This document shows positions 44,632 through 56,921 of a stretch of DNA of 64,000 nt, piece by piece. The DNA is taken from assembly GCA_963843275.1 (NCBI GenBank), contig CAWJJM010000012.1:1550001-1614000 (forward strand). The letters are read 5' to 3'. The stretch is from CAWJJM01 sp963843275 (GTDB lineage: Bacteria; Acidobacteriota; Thermoanaerobaculia; Multivoradales; JBCCEF01). Under the pieces are notes generated by a model. It made no database searches. It was not told the DNA's origin and worked only from the letters and a program-made list of their open reading frames with translations. Within the stretch, counting starts at the first letter, position 1. The number at the start of each line of letters is the position of its first letter. The position numbers and the translations under genes were made by a program.

Positions 44632-47282
44632 TCAGGATCCTGCCGTGAGGGGACGATCGGCAGTGACCCGCCCCGTGGTGGCGACCTCCGGATCGCGGCG
44701 CACACCGTTCCGGCGACAGAAGGCCACGAAGTCCGCATCGGCGTATCCGCGTTCGCCCAGCGAGGTGAGCAGCGGCGCCGCCTCGTCGAGCCGTCCGAGA
44801 TGGAGCAAGGCTCGCGCCCGAGCCTCCAGGACCAGCAGGTTGGTGCTCCCGGGCGCCAGCGGCTCGATCACCTCGAGAGCGCTCTGCCAGAGCGCCTCGG
44901 CGTCCGCCCGGCGCCCCCTCGCCGCTTCGATCTCACCGAGGAGCGCGAGGGCCAGGCTCGAGTACCGGCGCGCTTCCCAGCCGCCCGCATCCTCCTCGAC
45001 CAGGGGCGCGAAGAGGGCGAGCGAGTCGCGGGCCTTCGTCGTGGCTTCCGCCTCCCGGCCGAGCCGATTCCGCGCCAGAGCCTCGTAGTAGGCGACGGTG
45101 CCCAGCTGCAGCCGCCAATCGGCGTTGGAGGGATCCTCGCCCAGCAGGCGTTCGAGAGCATCGCGGCTGCTGCGCAGGGCGCTCAGCGCTCCGGGGAGGT
45201 CTCCGTTGTGGATCGCGGCCTTGCCGACCCAGCGCAGACTGACGGCGAGCTCCCTCTGCCACTGAGCGTTCTCGGGGTCGCGCTCCGCCAGGCTCGCCAT
45301 CAGCCGCCGGTAGAGGGCGAGCTCCTGCGCCGCCTGCGGCGAGCCTCCGGTCATCAGCAGCACCTCGCCGACGTGCCCGTGACCGATGGCGAGGAGCTCC
45401 TGGGCTCCCGCGTCGCGCGGATCCGCCGCGGCGAGCTGCCGGCGCAGGTCGAGCTCCTCTCGATAGGCCTGCAGGCCGCCGGCGAGATCGCCGGAGCTCT
45501 GCAGGGTCTTGGCGAGCCACGACAGACCGTTGGCGAGGCTGCGCCGGCGCGCCGGATCCTCGGGATGACGCTCCACCAGGAGAGCCTTGATCTCGTTGGC
45601 GCGGCGGATCTCGACCAGCGACGTCGGGGTGTCGCCGAGCGCCTCGTACACGGCGCCCAGATTGGTGTGTCCGTACGCCACCTCGAGCTGCCACTCCTCG
45701 TTGTCCGGCGCCAGCTCGACGAGCTTCCGGTAGCTCTCGAGATACTTCTCGAACGAGGTCCGCGCCGCATCCAGGTCCCCGCGCAGCCAGTGGACGTTGC
45801 CGATCCAGAAGTGGACGGTACCCAGGCCGGCGAGCCAGTCGCGGTTCGCGGGCTCCCGATCCACCAGTCCGGAGGCCAGGGCCAGGGACTCGTCGAACGA
45901 CCGCCGCGCGGCCTCCAGGTCACCCTGGGCGATCCGCACCTCGCCGATCTGATTGAGCGCCTTGGAGCGACGGTGGAGGTCGTCGTCGGTCAGCGTCTCC
46001 GGCTCCAGCGAGGCGAAGTACTCGAGAGCCTTGTCGCCGACGTCGTCCAGCACGTCCAGCCGCCCGACCGGCTCGAGCTTCCCGCGCAGATCGCCGAGCA
46101 TGAAACCGATCAGATCTTCCGCCTGGCCGCGGCGCAGCTCCGCTTCGTTCCGCGCCGCCACGGCGAGCGTGCGCTCGTGGCGCAGGTCCAACGTGTACTT
46201 GAGGCCGCCCAGGACCAGGATCGCCAGCACCGCCGCCACCGCCAGCCACTTCGCCCGTCGCTTTGGGCGGTCGGCGATCCAGCGCAGGCGCTCCACCGCC
46301 TCGACCGCGGTGGGGCGGGCCGCCTGGGCGGGGGCCTTGAGATCCTCGACGAGCCGGGTCAGGTCGGTGCCGAGGCCGTCCACGGGGAGGGTGTCCGCCG
46401 TCACCGCTCGGCGCAGGACCTCCGCCGCGTCGGCGTCCGGCGGGTATGGCCGGCGACCGGTGAACAACGTCTGCAGAAGCAGGCCGAAGGAGTACATGTC
46501 GCTCGGCGTGGACACCGGCTCGCCGCGGGCCTGCTCGGGGCTCATGTACGTCGCCGTGCCCACGACTGCGCCGAGCACCGTGTGCGGCTCGGCGCGCGCA
46601 GTCGCCGCCCCCGGAGCCTGGGCCAGCGTCAGCGTGCGGTCGCCGGGCGACGCCGTGCGGGTCCGGTCCGAGTCGCCGACGGCCGCATGCTCCGTGGCGG
46701 ACGCGGCGGCGGCCTCCGTGGCGGACTCGGTCGCCGGCGCCGGCGCGAGCTCGGCCGCCGGGGGCGCCAGCGCCGGGCGGGCGAGGCCGAAATCGAGCAC
46801 CTTGACCTCCCCGGAGTCCGTGAGCATCACGTTCTCCGGCTTCAGGTCCCGGTGCACCACGCCCTCGGCGTGCGCTGCCACCAGGGCCGCGGCGATCTGC
46901 CGGGCGATGGACACGCACTGCGCGGGGTCGAGGCCGCCGCGGATGGCGGCCATCAGGTTGCGGCCCCGGATCAGCTCGAGCACCAGGTAATCCCGGCCCT
47001 CGTCCTCGATGAAGTCGTAGATCTTGCAGATGTTGGGGTGGTCGAGCCGCGACAGGACCTGGGCTTCGCGGACGAACCGCGCCTTGGCCTTTGCGCTCAG
47101 CCGGTGCCCGGCCTGGATCGACTTGAGCGCGACCTGGCGCTGCAGCGTCTCGTCATGGCCGACGTAGACCTCGCCCATGCCGCCCTTGCCGAGCACCGCC
47201 TCGATACGGATCCTGCCGACTCTCCTACCGACGTCCGAGATGGCTTCTCCATGGCTCCGGACACCCCACGGGACCGGAGCAT
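44632..47282 (-). CDS. Membrane Ser/Thr protein kinase with C-terminal TPRs
   Basis: About 883 aa. The kinase domain has the Gly loop GKGGMGEVY, the VALKSI lysine, HRDLKPENVML, DFGLARP and an activation segment with GTATYMSPEQARG. An Ala/Thr-rich insert with many acidic residues sits between DFG and that segment, which is unusual. One membrane helix (AVAAVLAILVLGGLKYTL) is followed by a long TPR array (e.g. GDLEAARRSFDESLALASG), as in many Acidobacteriota STKs; the TPRs lie outside the cytoplasm. The likely start is ATG 47282 with AAGGAGG nine bases upstream. It is out of frame with the Gly loop, so one base seems to be missing near 47220 (SVG to RRVGRIRIEAV). Confidence 0.87.
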
Positions 47283-47626
47283 CGCGTTCAACCTCCTTGA
47301 GAAGCAGATCGGCTCCAGCATAGCATCGGGGCGGCCACCGTCGACGGCGCCCCCCGCCGGATCGCTCGACGGCGTCGGGCCGCCCCCCCCGCCGCGCCGC
47401 GGTGGCGGGTGGTGGGCTGACGGGTGATCCTCCAGCCACTCCAGCAACGAGCTTCGGGCCGTTCGTGCGCGCGCGGCACCGCCCCCTCGGTCTCCGGCGC
47501 ACCCGGGTCGCATGATACAGTCATTGCCATTCCAGTAATCCCGATCCCCCTGGGTGCCACCGGTCCCGTGGGCAGTGGAGGCGGGGCGGCGCCGAGAGGG
47601 GTCACGGCGCACTCTTGGGGGCCCTC
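47283..47626. promoter_or_regulatory. Divergent intergenic region between kinase and giant-protein genes
   Basis: A 344-bp gap between divergent genes. It includes a noticeably A/T-richer stretch at about 47510-47545 (catgatacagtcattgccattccag), which is the best place for the promoters. The kinase side ends in AAGGAGG at about 47292-47298. I found no clear operator, riboswitch or RNA gene. Confidence 0.4.
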
Positions 47627-50600
47627 ATGGCCAAGGACGAGCGGGGACGCTTCCTCTCCTCGAGACCCTTTGATCTCGGCCGGATCCTGGGCGAGCTGCG
47701 GCCGGCGGAGCCGCGGGAGCTCCGGGTGGCGGTGCGGCGGCCGGACGATCTGCTGGTCTTCGATCTGCTGTTCGACAACCTGCGGGTGGAGGAGGCCGCC
47801 GGGGAGGGGCCGGAGGACCTCGGCGCACGGCTGGTGCGGAAGGACGAGGGCCGGAGCGCCACGCTGATCGTCGAGCTGCCGCCGCAGTCGTTCGGCGAGG
47901 AGACCTTCCTCGAGGTGGTTCCGGGGGTCGACGACGAGATCGGCGCCGACGGCGTGGGCGGCGACAAGGAGGATTGGCGGGAGGACGAGGGGCTGCCGAA
48001 GAAGAACGCCCCGACCCCCGCCTCGGAAGCGGTGCCACCGCTGCCCTCGGCGCGGGTGCGGATGGCGGGGCCGAGCCGGCTGGCCTTCTCGATGCCGGCC
48101 GACCACGAGAGCCTCGACTTCACGCTGGCGGGTGTGCTCGAGGCGATGCGCACCTGGACGCTGCGGCTCGACATCGCCGCCCGGCCCGACCCTCCCCCAC
48201 CGCGCCTCGGCCGCTTCACCCTTGCCGCGGAGCTCGCCGACGCCTCGCTGGCGTCGCGCTGGGCGGCGACCCGGTCGGAGCTCGTCGCCGGGCTGGAGAC
48301 GCGCGGCGAGAAGGACGTCGGCGCGGCGATCCTGGCGGCCGCGGACCGGGTGGCGGAGCGGGCCCTGGTGGCGCTGTCGGGCAAGGGGAGCGAGTGCGCG
48401 GCCTCGCTGCTCGAGGAGCATCTGTTCGGGGAGATGGACCGCCTGGCGGCGCAGCACCGGTCGCTGCGCGAGGGCGTGCGGCGGGAGGCCGGGTTCGCCG
48501 CCCTGGCGCTGGCCGCCACCGAGAGGCTGGTCGCCCGGGCGCCGCAGCATCCCGTCGCCGCCGGCGTCCACGAGCTGCTCCCCCTGCTGCCGCTGCTGCT
48601 GGTGCCGCACGTGCCGCCGCGCACGGTGACGGCGCTCGAGCTCCCCTACCGCCTGCTGCTCTCGCCCATCGAGAGCGCCCGCTTCCTCCACCGCGACGGG
48701 CCCGTGGAGCGGCACGGCCGCACCGAGCTGTGGCACACGCGGATGACCACGGGCAGCGAGGACCACGGCCCCGAGGCGCCGGGCAAGGCGCGCGCCCTGT
48801 GGTCGCCGGACTACCCGATCGAGGACTTCGTCGACCTGCTGTCGCCGGTCCCCAACCCGTTCCGGATGAGCCTCGACCCGCTGGACCGCAAGATGCTGGT
48901 GCGGCTGATGGCGGGGTACGGCGAGAAGCGTCCGGGCGGGAGGAGCTACGAGCCGCGGGCGAGCCGGGTGGACCGGCTCCACCTCTCCGCGCTCGGCGCC
49001 CTCTTCGACGCCGAGGGCGACTGGCCGGTGCGGCCCGAGGGCGTCGACCTCGAGCAGTGGCGCCACCGGGCGAGCCTGGGGCGCGACGCCTACGTGCGGG
49101 TGGTCTACGCCGGCTACCTGTGCCCCTGCGGGCACGCCTGCTCGCTGGTCAAGGTGACCGAGCGGAAGTTCGAGCCGGCGGGCTCGACCGGCGGCCGGAT
49201 CGCCGTGCTGCGGCAGCGCTTCTTCCTCGTCCCGCGCGAGCGCGTGCGCACCTACGACGGCTCGGAGCACGAGTTCGGGGGGCGCAACTTCCCGTTCACG
49301 CGGGTCGAGCTGCTGACCCGCCGGACGCCCGACCTGCTGGTGCCCGGCGAGGGGGCGAGCGCGCTCCAGTACGTCGCCTCGGCCGGCAAGATCTACGAGG
49401 GCGAGATCGTCCCCCGCATGGCCTTCTGGCCGATGCTGCCCGACGGGAGCGGCGCCGTCGACTTCCGCTTCGACCTCGCCGCCACCGACATCTCGGGACA
49501 CACGGCCACCTTCTCGGTGCCGCTGCTCTTCGTGGGCGAGACGGCGAACGACCAGAAGGACGCCCAGATCCGCGCCGCCTACGACGCGGCGGCCACGGTG
49601 GAGCGCCGCCGCGCCGACCTCGGCGGCGCGACGGTCACCTACGCCCCGGTCGATCCGCTCGGCCGAGGGCGACCCGCGGCTCCCCACCGAGCGGCTGACC
49701 TTCGCCGCCGGCAAGCTGCCGGGCGTCCACCACCCGCTGGCGCCGAACTTCTACCCCGAGGTGGCCGAGACGCGCGTCGGCGTCCGGCCGCTGCAGAAGC
49801 TGCTCGGCAAGCCCGACGCCGTGGTCGACGCGGCCTACCCCACCGTCTACAAGCAGCACGGCTTCGGGGAGAAGGACCCGGCCCAGAACAAGGGACAGCT
49901 CTTCCTGCGGCTGGTCGGCACGCCCTTCGCGCTCGAGTTCGGCGACGACCCGGCGCAGGCGAAGAGCGACGCGCTGGGCTCGCTCGCCGCCCCGCAGATG
50001 CAGATCCAGGGGCTGTCGCGGGTGATGGGCCCGGTGGCGGCGAAGCCGCCCGCCGATCCCGGCGACGAGAACCAGGTCGAGTCGGCGCTCGGCAACGTCA
50101 CCGGCGGCACCTTCGACCCCACCGACTTCTTCGCCGGCGCCAAGATCCTCGGCGGCATCGACCTCGCCGACCTGCTCGAGGTGGTGGCGACGCTGGTCGG
50201 CGCCGACGTGCCGAAGATGGTCTCCCGCGAGCTCCCCGACCGGGTGGAGGCCCGCTTCACCTGGGACACCGAGATCAAGAAGTCCGACCCGCTGGGCCTG
50301 TTCATCCCGCGCGCCGACCCGAACAAGGCGCAGACCCGGCTGGTCATGGAGGGGGTGACCACCACGCCGCTGGCGGCGCCCCAGGACGCCACCTTCCGCG
50401 CCGACGCCACGGTCGACAACTTCAAGGTCAACCTCTTCGGCTTCATCATCGTCTGGTTCGAGCGCCTCGCCTTCAAGGCCGAGAAGGGCAGCAAGCCCGA
50501 CGTCACCGTGCAGCTCCGCGACGGCGAGGACGCCGTTCAGTTCGGCGGGCCTCTCGAGTTCGTCAACCAGCTCCGCACGCTCATCCCATCGGGCGGCTTC

Positions 50601-51281
50601 TCCGACCCGCCGGCCATCGAGGTCACCCCGAACGGCATCGGGGCGAGCTACTTCCTCAACCTGCCCGCCATCCAGGTGGGCCTCTTCGCCCTCTCGAACG
50701 TCTCGCTGGGCGCCGGCTTCCAGCTCCCCTTCGACGCCACCCCCGCCACGGTGCGCTTCGGCTTCTCGCGCCGCGAGAGCCCGTTCAGCCTCACCGTGTC
50801 GTTCCTCGGCGGCGGCGGCTTCTTCGCCCTCGGCGTGTCGACCCGCGGCGTCAACGAGATCGAGGCGGCGCTCGAGTTCGGTGCCGGGGCGGCGATCGAC
50901 CTCGGCGTCGCCTCGGGCAGCGTGGAGATCAAGGCCGGGGTCTACTTCCACTGGCTCGAGCCGGTCCCCGACCAGGGGTCCACCGAGCTGGCCGGGTACG
51001 TGCGGCTGCACGGCGAGCTGTCGATCCTCGGCCTGATCTCGGCCTCGCTCACCTTCAACCTCAAGCTCGCCTATCTCAAGGAGGGCGGCGAGTCGGTGGT
51101 CTGGGGCGAGGCCACGCTGGTGATCGAGATCGAGATCCTGTTCTTCAGCGCCGACGTCTCGGTGCGCTGCCGGCGCCAGTTCGCCGGCTCGGAGTCGGAC
51201 CCGAAGTTCCTCGACCAGATCCCCACCCCGGGTCTGTGGGCGGAGTACTGCGGCGCGTTCGCGGCGGAGGAGGCGGCCTGA
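47627..51281 (+). CDS. Giant protein 1 of unknown function (about 1,218 aa), one frameshift
   Basis: A very long soluble protein that I cannot match to a family. It has no signal peptide and no membrane segments. Near residue 505 it has a cysteine/histidine cluster (YLCPCGHACSLVKVTERKF) that could bind zinc. The C-terminal third contains regular beta-rich repeats (e.g. RFGFSRRESPFSLTVSFLGG, GYVRLHGELSILGLISASLT) ending in CRRQFAGSESDPKF. The frame changes at about 49665: removing one G from ctcggccgag joins VDPL to AEGDPRLPTERL. It ends one base into the next gene's ATG (TGATG). It may form a large complex with giant protein 2. A 290-bp internal part (50594-50883) is duplicated at 59.3 kb. 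Confidence 0.72.
50594..50883 (+). repeat. 290-bp repeat, copy 1 (inside giant gene 1)
   Basis: These bases within giant gene 1 are about 96% identical by eye to 59321-59610. The repeat covers coding sequence from GFSDPPAIEVTPNG to EIEAALEFG. This copy is intact in frame and is likely the parent. Confidence 0.85.
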
Positions 51282-54200
51282 TGGCGATGCAACGGTTGAC
51301 GTGGACGACGCTGCCCAACGGGATCGACGAGGACGGCGGGGTGCGGGTGTCGGTGCTGCTCTCGCCGCGGCTCGACCCCGGGGGCGATCCGCCCAAGCTC
51401 GCGAGCTTCTTCCCCGACTGGAAGGACTGGCCGGCGACGCTCGGCGGCGCCACCTTCACCGTCCACCACGGCACCGCCTCGGTGACGGTGCCGGCAGGGC
51501 AGACGGCGGGCCCCTCGCGGATCGACACCCGGATCGGAGCGCCCGACCCGGAGGCCTGGCAGCTCGTCTTCGGCGCCGGCGTCCCCGTGCCGCGGGCACC
51601 AGTTCAAGGACCTCTCGGGCCATCGCGTCGTCTCCTACGACACGGTCGCCGTCGACGGCATGCTGCGCCAGCTCTACCGCGAGCTCGCGGCGCAGGCCGA
51701 CGACGAGCTCCCCACCGTCACCGACTTCCTCGACGACCCCGCCTGGCAGGAGCTGGTCTCGGCCGTGGCCGTCCTCGACCGCGAGGCCTGGAGCGAGAAG
51801 ACCCGGCTGCGCGACCCGTCTCGCGCCTTCGCCGACTTCCGCAAGGGGACAGGGCACGGGCTGCGGGGCGGCAGGATCGCCAGCGGCGCCGGCGCCGCGG
51901 CGCTCCGCACGCTCGGCGAGCTCCAGCTCTTCCACACGCCGCTCTCGACCCCGAAGCCGGTCGAGCGCAAGCGGACGGACGACGACCGCATCACGGCGCG
52001 CTGGCTCGAGTACGAGCGCCACGACCTCCCCGAGGAGGCCGAGCTCGTCGCCGGGCTCGACTTCCACCGCATCGTCGCGGCGATGAACCAGTACCCGACG
52101 CTCCTGCGCAGCCTGGGTCTGGTCGTCGACCTGGTGCTCGACCGCTCGGCGCTCGCCGACACCGCCGACGCGCCGCTGTGGACCGAGGTCGACCTGCCGG
52201 ACCTCGAGATCGCGAAGTCGACGGACGTCTCGCCGGTGACCCACGCGCGCCTCCAGGGCGACGACTTCCGGGCCGCCTCCAACCCCGCGCTGCCTGCCGA
52301 CGCCTACCGGGTCGTCGACGGCCTTCTCGACCTCGACCCCAAGCGCTTCGAGCTGCTCCAGACGGACGTCGACGGCGCCGGCCTGAAGGTGATGAACTTC
52401 GCCCGCACGCTGGGGCGCCTCGGAGAGGGAGACCGGCGGGTCGACCCGGTGACCCGCCAGGAGGAGCGCCCCGGCGCGCCCGCGCTGCGCACCGCCGGGC
52501 TGATGCTCGTCCAGCGTGGCCGCGGCGGCGCGCTCGAGCAACGCTTCGCCGCCAACAAGCAGCAGAACGACGCCGCCGAGGACGTCTTCACCGACCAGCC
52601 CGGGGCGCTGCCGCCGGAGCTGTGGGCCGAGGACCTGGTGCGCGGCTTCCGCTTCGACGCCTGGGACGAGAAGACCGGGACGTGGCGGTCGCTGTGCCAG
52701 CGCACCGCGGTCTACGACCTCGGCCCCGGAGGCAAGGAGATCTCGCCCGAGCCGTACGAGGAGGGGACGGTGCGGCTGGCGGCGACGACGACGCCCGACC
52801 CCGCCTCGAACCCCGACCTGGTGTCGCTCCACGAGGCGGTGGTTTCCTGGACCGGCTGGAGCCTGGCGGCGCCGCTGCCGGGCCGCGGGGTGCTGCCCGA
52901 CGACTCGGTCGACGACACGGCGCCGGAGACCGTGCCCGAGGTGCCGCCCGGCGTGCCGCTGGCCACACGCTTCCGGGCCTTGCCCGGGTCGCTGCCGCGC
53001 CTCCGCTTCGGCCGCCGCTACTGGCTGCGCGGCCGGGCGGTCGACCTGGCCGGCAACTCACTCCCGCCGCAGGCCGAGGACTTCGGACCCGAGGCGCCCG
53101 AGACGCGCGCGCGGCCCTTCCTGCGCCGCGAGCCGATCGCGCCGCCGGTGATCGCCCTGGTCCGTCCCGAGGGCGGCCCGACCGAGGTGCCGGCCGCGGG
53201 CGAGTCGATGGAGCGGATCGCCATCCGCAGCTTCAACGACGTCCCCGCCGACAACGCCGTGCCGACCGACGCGGTGGCGCGCCGCATCGCCCTGCCGCCG
53301 CGCACCAGCGCCCGCGACGCCGAGCAGCACGGCATGCTCGACGCCGGCGGGGTGGTCGACCCGGCGACCTTCGACCTGCTGGCGCACCAGAAGGACCTCG
53401 GCGCGGAAGATCCCGCCTCGTCGCTGCAGGAGGAGAAGGTGGTCTCGGTGGGCCCGCTCGATCCGACCCCGTCGGAGACGATGTTCGCCGTCTACCGCGA
53501 GGGTGGACCCCTGCCCCACCTGCCCGACCCGCTGGCCACCGAGGTGGCGGTACGCGTCTTCCGCCACCCCGACGTCGATCCGGCGACGGTGCTGACGGTC
53601 CCGCTCTACGCGCAGGACGAGGCCTGGCCCGAGGCCCGGCCGTTCGGGATCCGGGTGTTCGAGGATCCGGGCGCGGCGCCCTCCTACGACGCCGCCACCC
53701 ACACCCTGCTCGTCCCGCTGCCCAAGGCGGTGCGGGCGCAGGTGCGGCTGTCGATGAAGCCCGCGAAGCGGACGCTCGAGAAGCTCGCCGTGTGGCGGTG
53801 GCTCACCGAGGCCGGGCTCCCCGAGGCCCAGCTCCACCAGCTCGCCGCGCGCGCCCTCGACGGGCAGCACTGGATGCTGACGCCGTGGCGGACGCTCGAG
53901 GTCGTCCACGCCGTGCAGCGCCCGCTGGCCGAGCCCGAGATCGTCAAGCACGTCGTGTCGCGGGCGCTGCGGGCGACGCACGCCTTCCCGCGCTTCATGG
54001 CCTCGTGCAGCATCGCCAGCACGGCGCGCGTCGACCTGGTGGCCGAGTGGCACGAGCCGAGCGACGATCCGGAGCGGACGGAGAGCGCGGAGACGGCGGT
54101 GGACCGGGCGCGCGGCGACGTCGCCTTCTCGGTCAAGGTCACCGATCCCGAGACCTACGCGGCCCGCCTGGACGGGCACGATCGCGGCGGCTACCCCGAG

Positions 54201-55691
54201 CACACCGTCCCGGCTCCCGACACCCTCGGGGTGGGCCTGCCGGGGCACGACCTGGTGCCGCCGAAGTCCCACGAGTTCGGCGACACCCGCTACCGGCGCA
54301 TCGAGTACCGGCTCGAGGCCACCAGCCGGTTCCGCGAGTTCCTGCCCGCCGACGTCCTCACCCAGACGGTGAACGGCGACGTGGTGCCCACGGACGAGAG
54401 GATCAAGGTCGAAGGGCCCCGCCTGGTGACCTGGATCCCGTGCTCGGCGCCGCCGCCGGCACCCCGCGTCCTCTACGTGGTGCCCACCTTCGGGTGGGAG
54501 CGGAACCGGGACGAGGACGGCGACCACACGACGTGGCGGCGCGGTGGCGGGCTGCGCGTCTACCTCGACCGGCCGTGGATGGTCTCCGGCTACGGGGAGA
54601 TGCTCGGCGTGGTGCTGCCGCCGGCCTCCTTCCACGGCGACCCGGAGAGCGAGCCGGAGGCGCACCCCTACAAGAAGTACGTCACCCAGTGGGCCAACGA
54701 CCCGATCTGGACGTCGCGCTTCGTGCCCGGCCTCGCCCCGCGCCGCCAGGACTTCCCGCTGGCGCGCACCGCGGCGGATCCGTCCGGGGCGTGGCTGCCG
54801 GAGGCGGCCCCGGAGGCCGAGGCCGAGCAGCCGTCCGGCCCGTTCCAGGTCACCGGGCTGCTGCCCCCGGACGTCCCCGCCTGGCCCGCCGGCGCCGTCG
54901 TCGAGGTCGCCCCGCACGACGTCTTCTACGACGCCCAGCGGCGCCTCTGGTACTGCGACGTCGAGGTCGACCCGAAGGGCTCGTACTTCCCCTTCCTGCG
55001 CCTGGCGCTGGCCCGCTACCAGCCGGTCTCGGTCTCCGGCGCTCACCTCTCCGCCGTGGTCCTCGCCGACTTCATGCAGCTCGCTCCCGACCGCTGGCTG
55101 CACGTCAACCACACCGACGAGCCCGGCGTCCGCCGGGTGGTGGTCTACGGCGACACCTACTCCGACGCCAGCGGTCACCGCGAGGCGAAGACGAGCGGCG
55201 GCTACAGCGAGATCCTCCCGCTGCTCGACAAGATCGTCCTCCACGAGCCCGCCGAGGTGTCGCCGAGCAGCGTCGTCGAGGTGTGGGTCGAGCGGCTCGA
55301 CCCCGCGCTGGGCGAAGACTTCGGGTGGCAGCGGGTCGCCGGCGCGAAGATCACCCCCGACGGCGCGGCCGGCGGCGGCGGAGCGCCCGGCCACTGGAGC
55401 GTGATCGACCGCTTCGTCTCCGGCGAGCGGGTCGCCCGCGCCCTCGAGCTGCGCGCGGCGCGGCGCTTCGACGTCCTCGCCAGCGAGCGCCTGATCGACA
55501 CCCTCCTCCCGGTGCGGCCGCTGTGGAGCGGCAGCGTGGCGCTACCCGCCGGCGCCGACCCGGACGACCGCTACCGCATCGTCATCGCCGAGTACGAGGA
55601 GTACCTGGTGGACGACGACCGCCCCTACGACCGCGTCCCCGAGAAGGCCGGCCGCCGCCTCGTCTTCGTCGAGCACGTCGAGCTCGACTGA
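51281..55691 (+). CDS. Giant protein 2 of unknown function (about 1,470 aa), one frameshift
   Basis: Another very long soluble protein without a family I recognise. It has no signal peptide. Recurrent wording such as RRYWLRGRAVDLAGNSLPPQ suggests beta-sandwich parts. Other recurring wording includes LRFGRRYWLRGRAVD and, near the end, DPDDRYRIVIAEYEEYLVDD. The first ~100 codons (MAMQRLTWTTLPNGIDEDGG) and the rest are in different frames. Removing one C near 51588 (gtgccgcggg) reads VPVRGHQFKDLSGHRV and restores the protein. Its ATG overlaps the stop of giant gene 1 by one base, so the products are made in a fixed ratio. The gene is followed by a copy of the NTase end repeat. Confidence 0.72.
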
Positions 55692-55735
55692 GACCCCGGG
55701 GAACGGCACCGGGTCTTTCTTCGACCGTAGGAACC

Positions 55736-55806
55736 GGTCGCCACGGCCGCCGGCGGAGAGTGACCCGCGCGGGTGCCGCGGCCGTCCCTGGCGCCCGCCC
55801 GCACCC
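55736..55806 (+). repeat. 71-bp direct repeat, copy A (after giant gene 2)
   Basis: These bases match 60402-60472 with about seven mismatches. In the other copy they include the last ~10 codons (VATAARGE and stop) of the nucleotidyltransferase gene. Here no such gene precedes them, so this copy is a remnant of a TA-module end. Confidence 0.8.
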
Positions 55807-55808
55807 GC

Positions 55809-56276
55809 TTACTTCAGCTTCACCTCCCGCAGCAGGTAGTCGCCGGTGATCTTGCGGATGTCGGCGTAGCCCTCGGTGAGCTCGAAGCTCTTCTGCTCGG
55901 AGAGCTTCTGCTCCATCCGCTGGCGGAACTCGGTGGCCACCTTGGGGTCGCGGGCCTTCTCCCGCTGCGCGGCGTTCTCGTAGACGACGTCCAGCATGAT
56001 GTTGAAGTCGCCGCTGTTGGGGAGCTCGCTGACGAAGATCGCGTGCCCCTTGCTCAGCCCCATCTCCTCGCTCAGCTCCATCGCCGCGACCCAGCTCTGC
56101 TTGATCCCCGCCAGGTACTGGTCGATGCGGTTGGGCGCCACCCGGACGGTGGTCACCGAGTGGATCTCGTCGCCGACCGTGTAGTCCTCACCGTAGTTGA
56201 GCGAGGCCGGCTGCGCGGCCAGCATCGGAACGAACCCCAGCACCAACAGAGCACTCAGCAGAAGTGCCTTCTTCAT
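55809..56276 (-). CDS. Secreted protein of unknown function
   Basis: A 155-aa protein with a signal peptide (MKKALLLSALLVLGFVPMLAAQ, of which the first 20 residues are hydrophobic or basic). The mature domain is like a dimeric alpha/beta barrel (IHSVTTVRVAPNRIDQYLAG, then FNIMLDVVYENAAQREKARD). I know no function. Its stop lies three bases after the 71-bp repeat copy A. The gene reads toward the giant genes and so is convergent with them. Confidence 0.75.
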   Translation of the reverse strand: MKKALLLSALLVLGFVPMLAAQPASLNYGEDYTVGDEIHSVTTVRVAPNRIDQYLAGIKQSWVAAMELSEEMGLSKGHAIFVSELPNSGDFNIMLDVVYENAAQREKARDPKVATEFRQRMEQKLSEQKSFELTEGYADIRKITGDYLLREVKLK

Positions 56277-56479
56277 GACTCTCTCCCTTCAGGTTGTCGG
56301 TGAGACGACACCGCAGCGTACCACCGCCGGGCGCCGACGCGCTTCGGCTCCGAGCGCGGTCGGCGAGGACAAGGAGGACTGGCCCCGAGCAGCAGCCGAA
56401 GGAAGCTGGTGTCTGCCTTCGGCGCCAGCTCCGGGTCCGGCGATCGGATTCGAGGCTGAGGCGAGACGTTTCGAGGTGG

Positions 56480-56552
56480 AGCCGACGAGCGGATTTGAAC
56501 CGCTGACCTGCTGATTACGAATCAGCTGCTCTACCAGCTGAGCTACGTCGGC
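56480..56552 (-). tRNA. tRNA-Thr, anticodon CGU
   Basis: Read on the minus strand, GCCGACG pairs with CGTCGGC as a 7-bp acceptor stem. The D arm reads GCTCAGCTGGTAGAGC. The anticodon arm is GCTGA-TTCGTAA-TCAGC, with anticodon CGT in the 7-base loop. The T arm has GTTCAAAT in its loop. The discriminator base at 56480 is U and the CCA is not encoded. It lies between two unrelated protein genes. No attachment-site duplication of the 3' end was seen. Confidence 0.95.
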
Positions 56553-56921
56553 TCGGGGAGGCGTGGGGCCTCCGCGGGGAACGGGAGTCTAGCGCAGGGG
56601 TCCGGGGGCGGCAAGGTCAGCGGAGGGCCGGCGGGCGCCCCCCGGGACGGCTGCGCCGTGGGCGACCGCGGGCCGCCACGACGAGCCTCATCGCGCCCGC
56701 GCTCGTGAGCGAGCTGGGCCGCGCCGGGCCGCGGGCGGCGCCCGGATCGGCGGCACGAGCCCGGGGTCCCGCGGGGTGAGCAAATGGCCCCCCGACGGCC
56801 TCTTCTTCGTGTGGAGCGTCCAGGGAGCCTTCTCGAGGACCGACGCGGCGCCGGTGCGGAATCCGCCGGTCCGGCGCGGGTGCGTTCGGCCTGGTTCCCG
56901 CCTCCGCCAGGGGAGGTCATC
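56553..56921. other. Gap without a gene between the tRNA-Thr and an IPTL-CTERM gene
   Basis: About 370 bases of very GC-rich DNA without a convincing coding frame. The last part holds the promoter region and the ribosome binding site (GGGGAGG) of the gene at 56922. I see no hairpin strong enough to call and no repeat. Confidence 0.5.

Noticed and set aside
47097..47612. Separate small gene upstream of the kinase
   Set aside because: This frame supplies the likely kinase start (AAGGAGG and ATG 47282) and runs out of frame at the Gly loop, so it is better read as the kinase N-terminus with one missing base.
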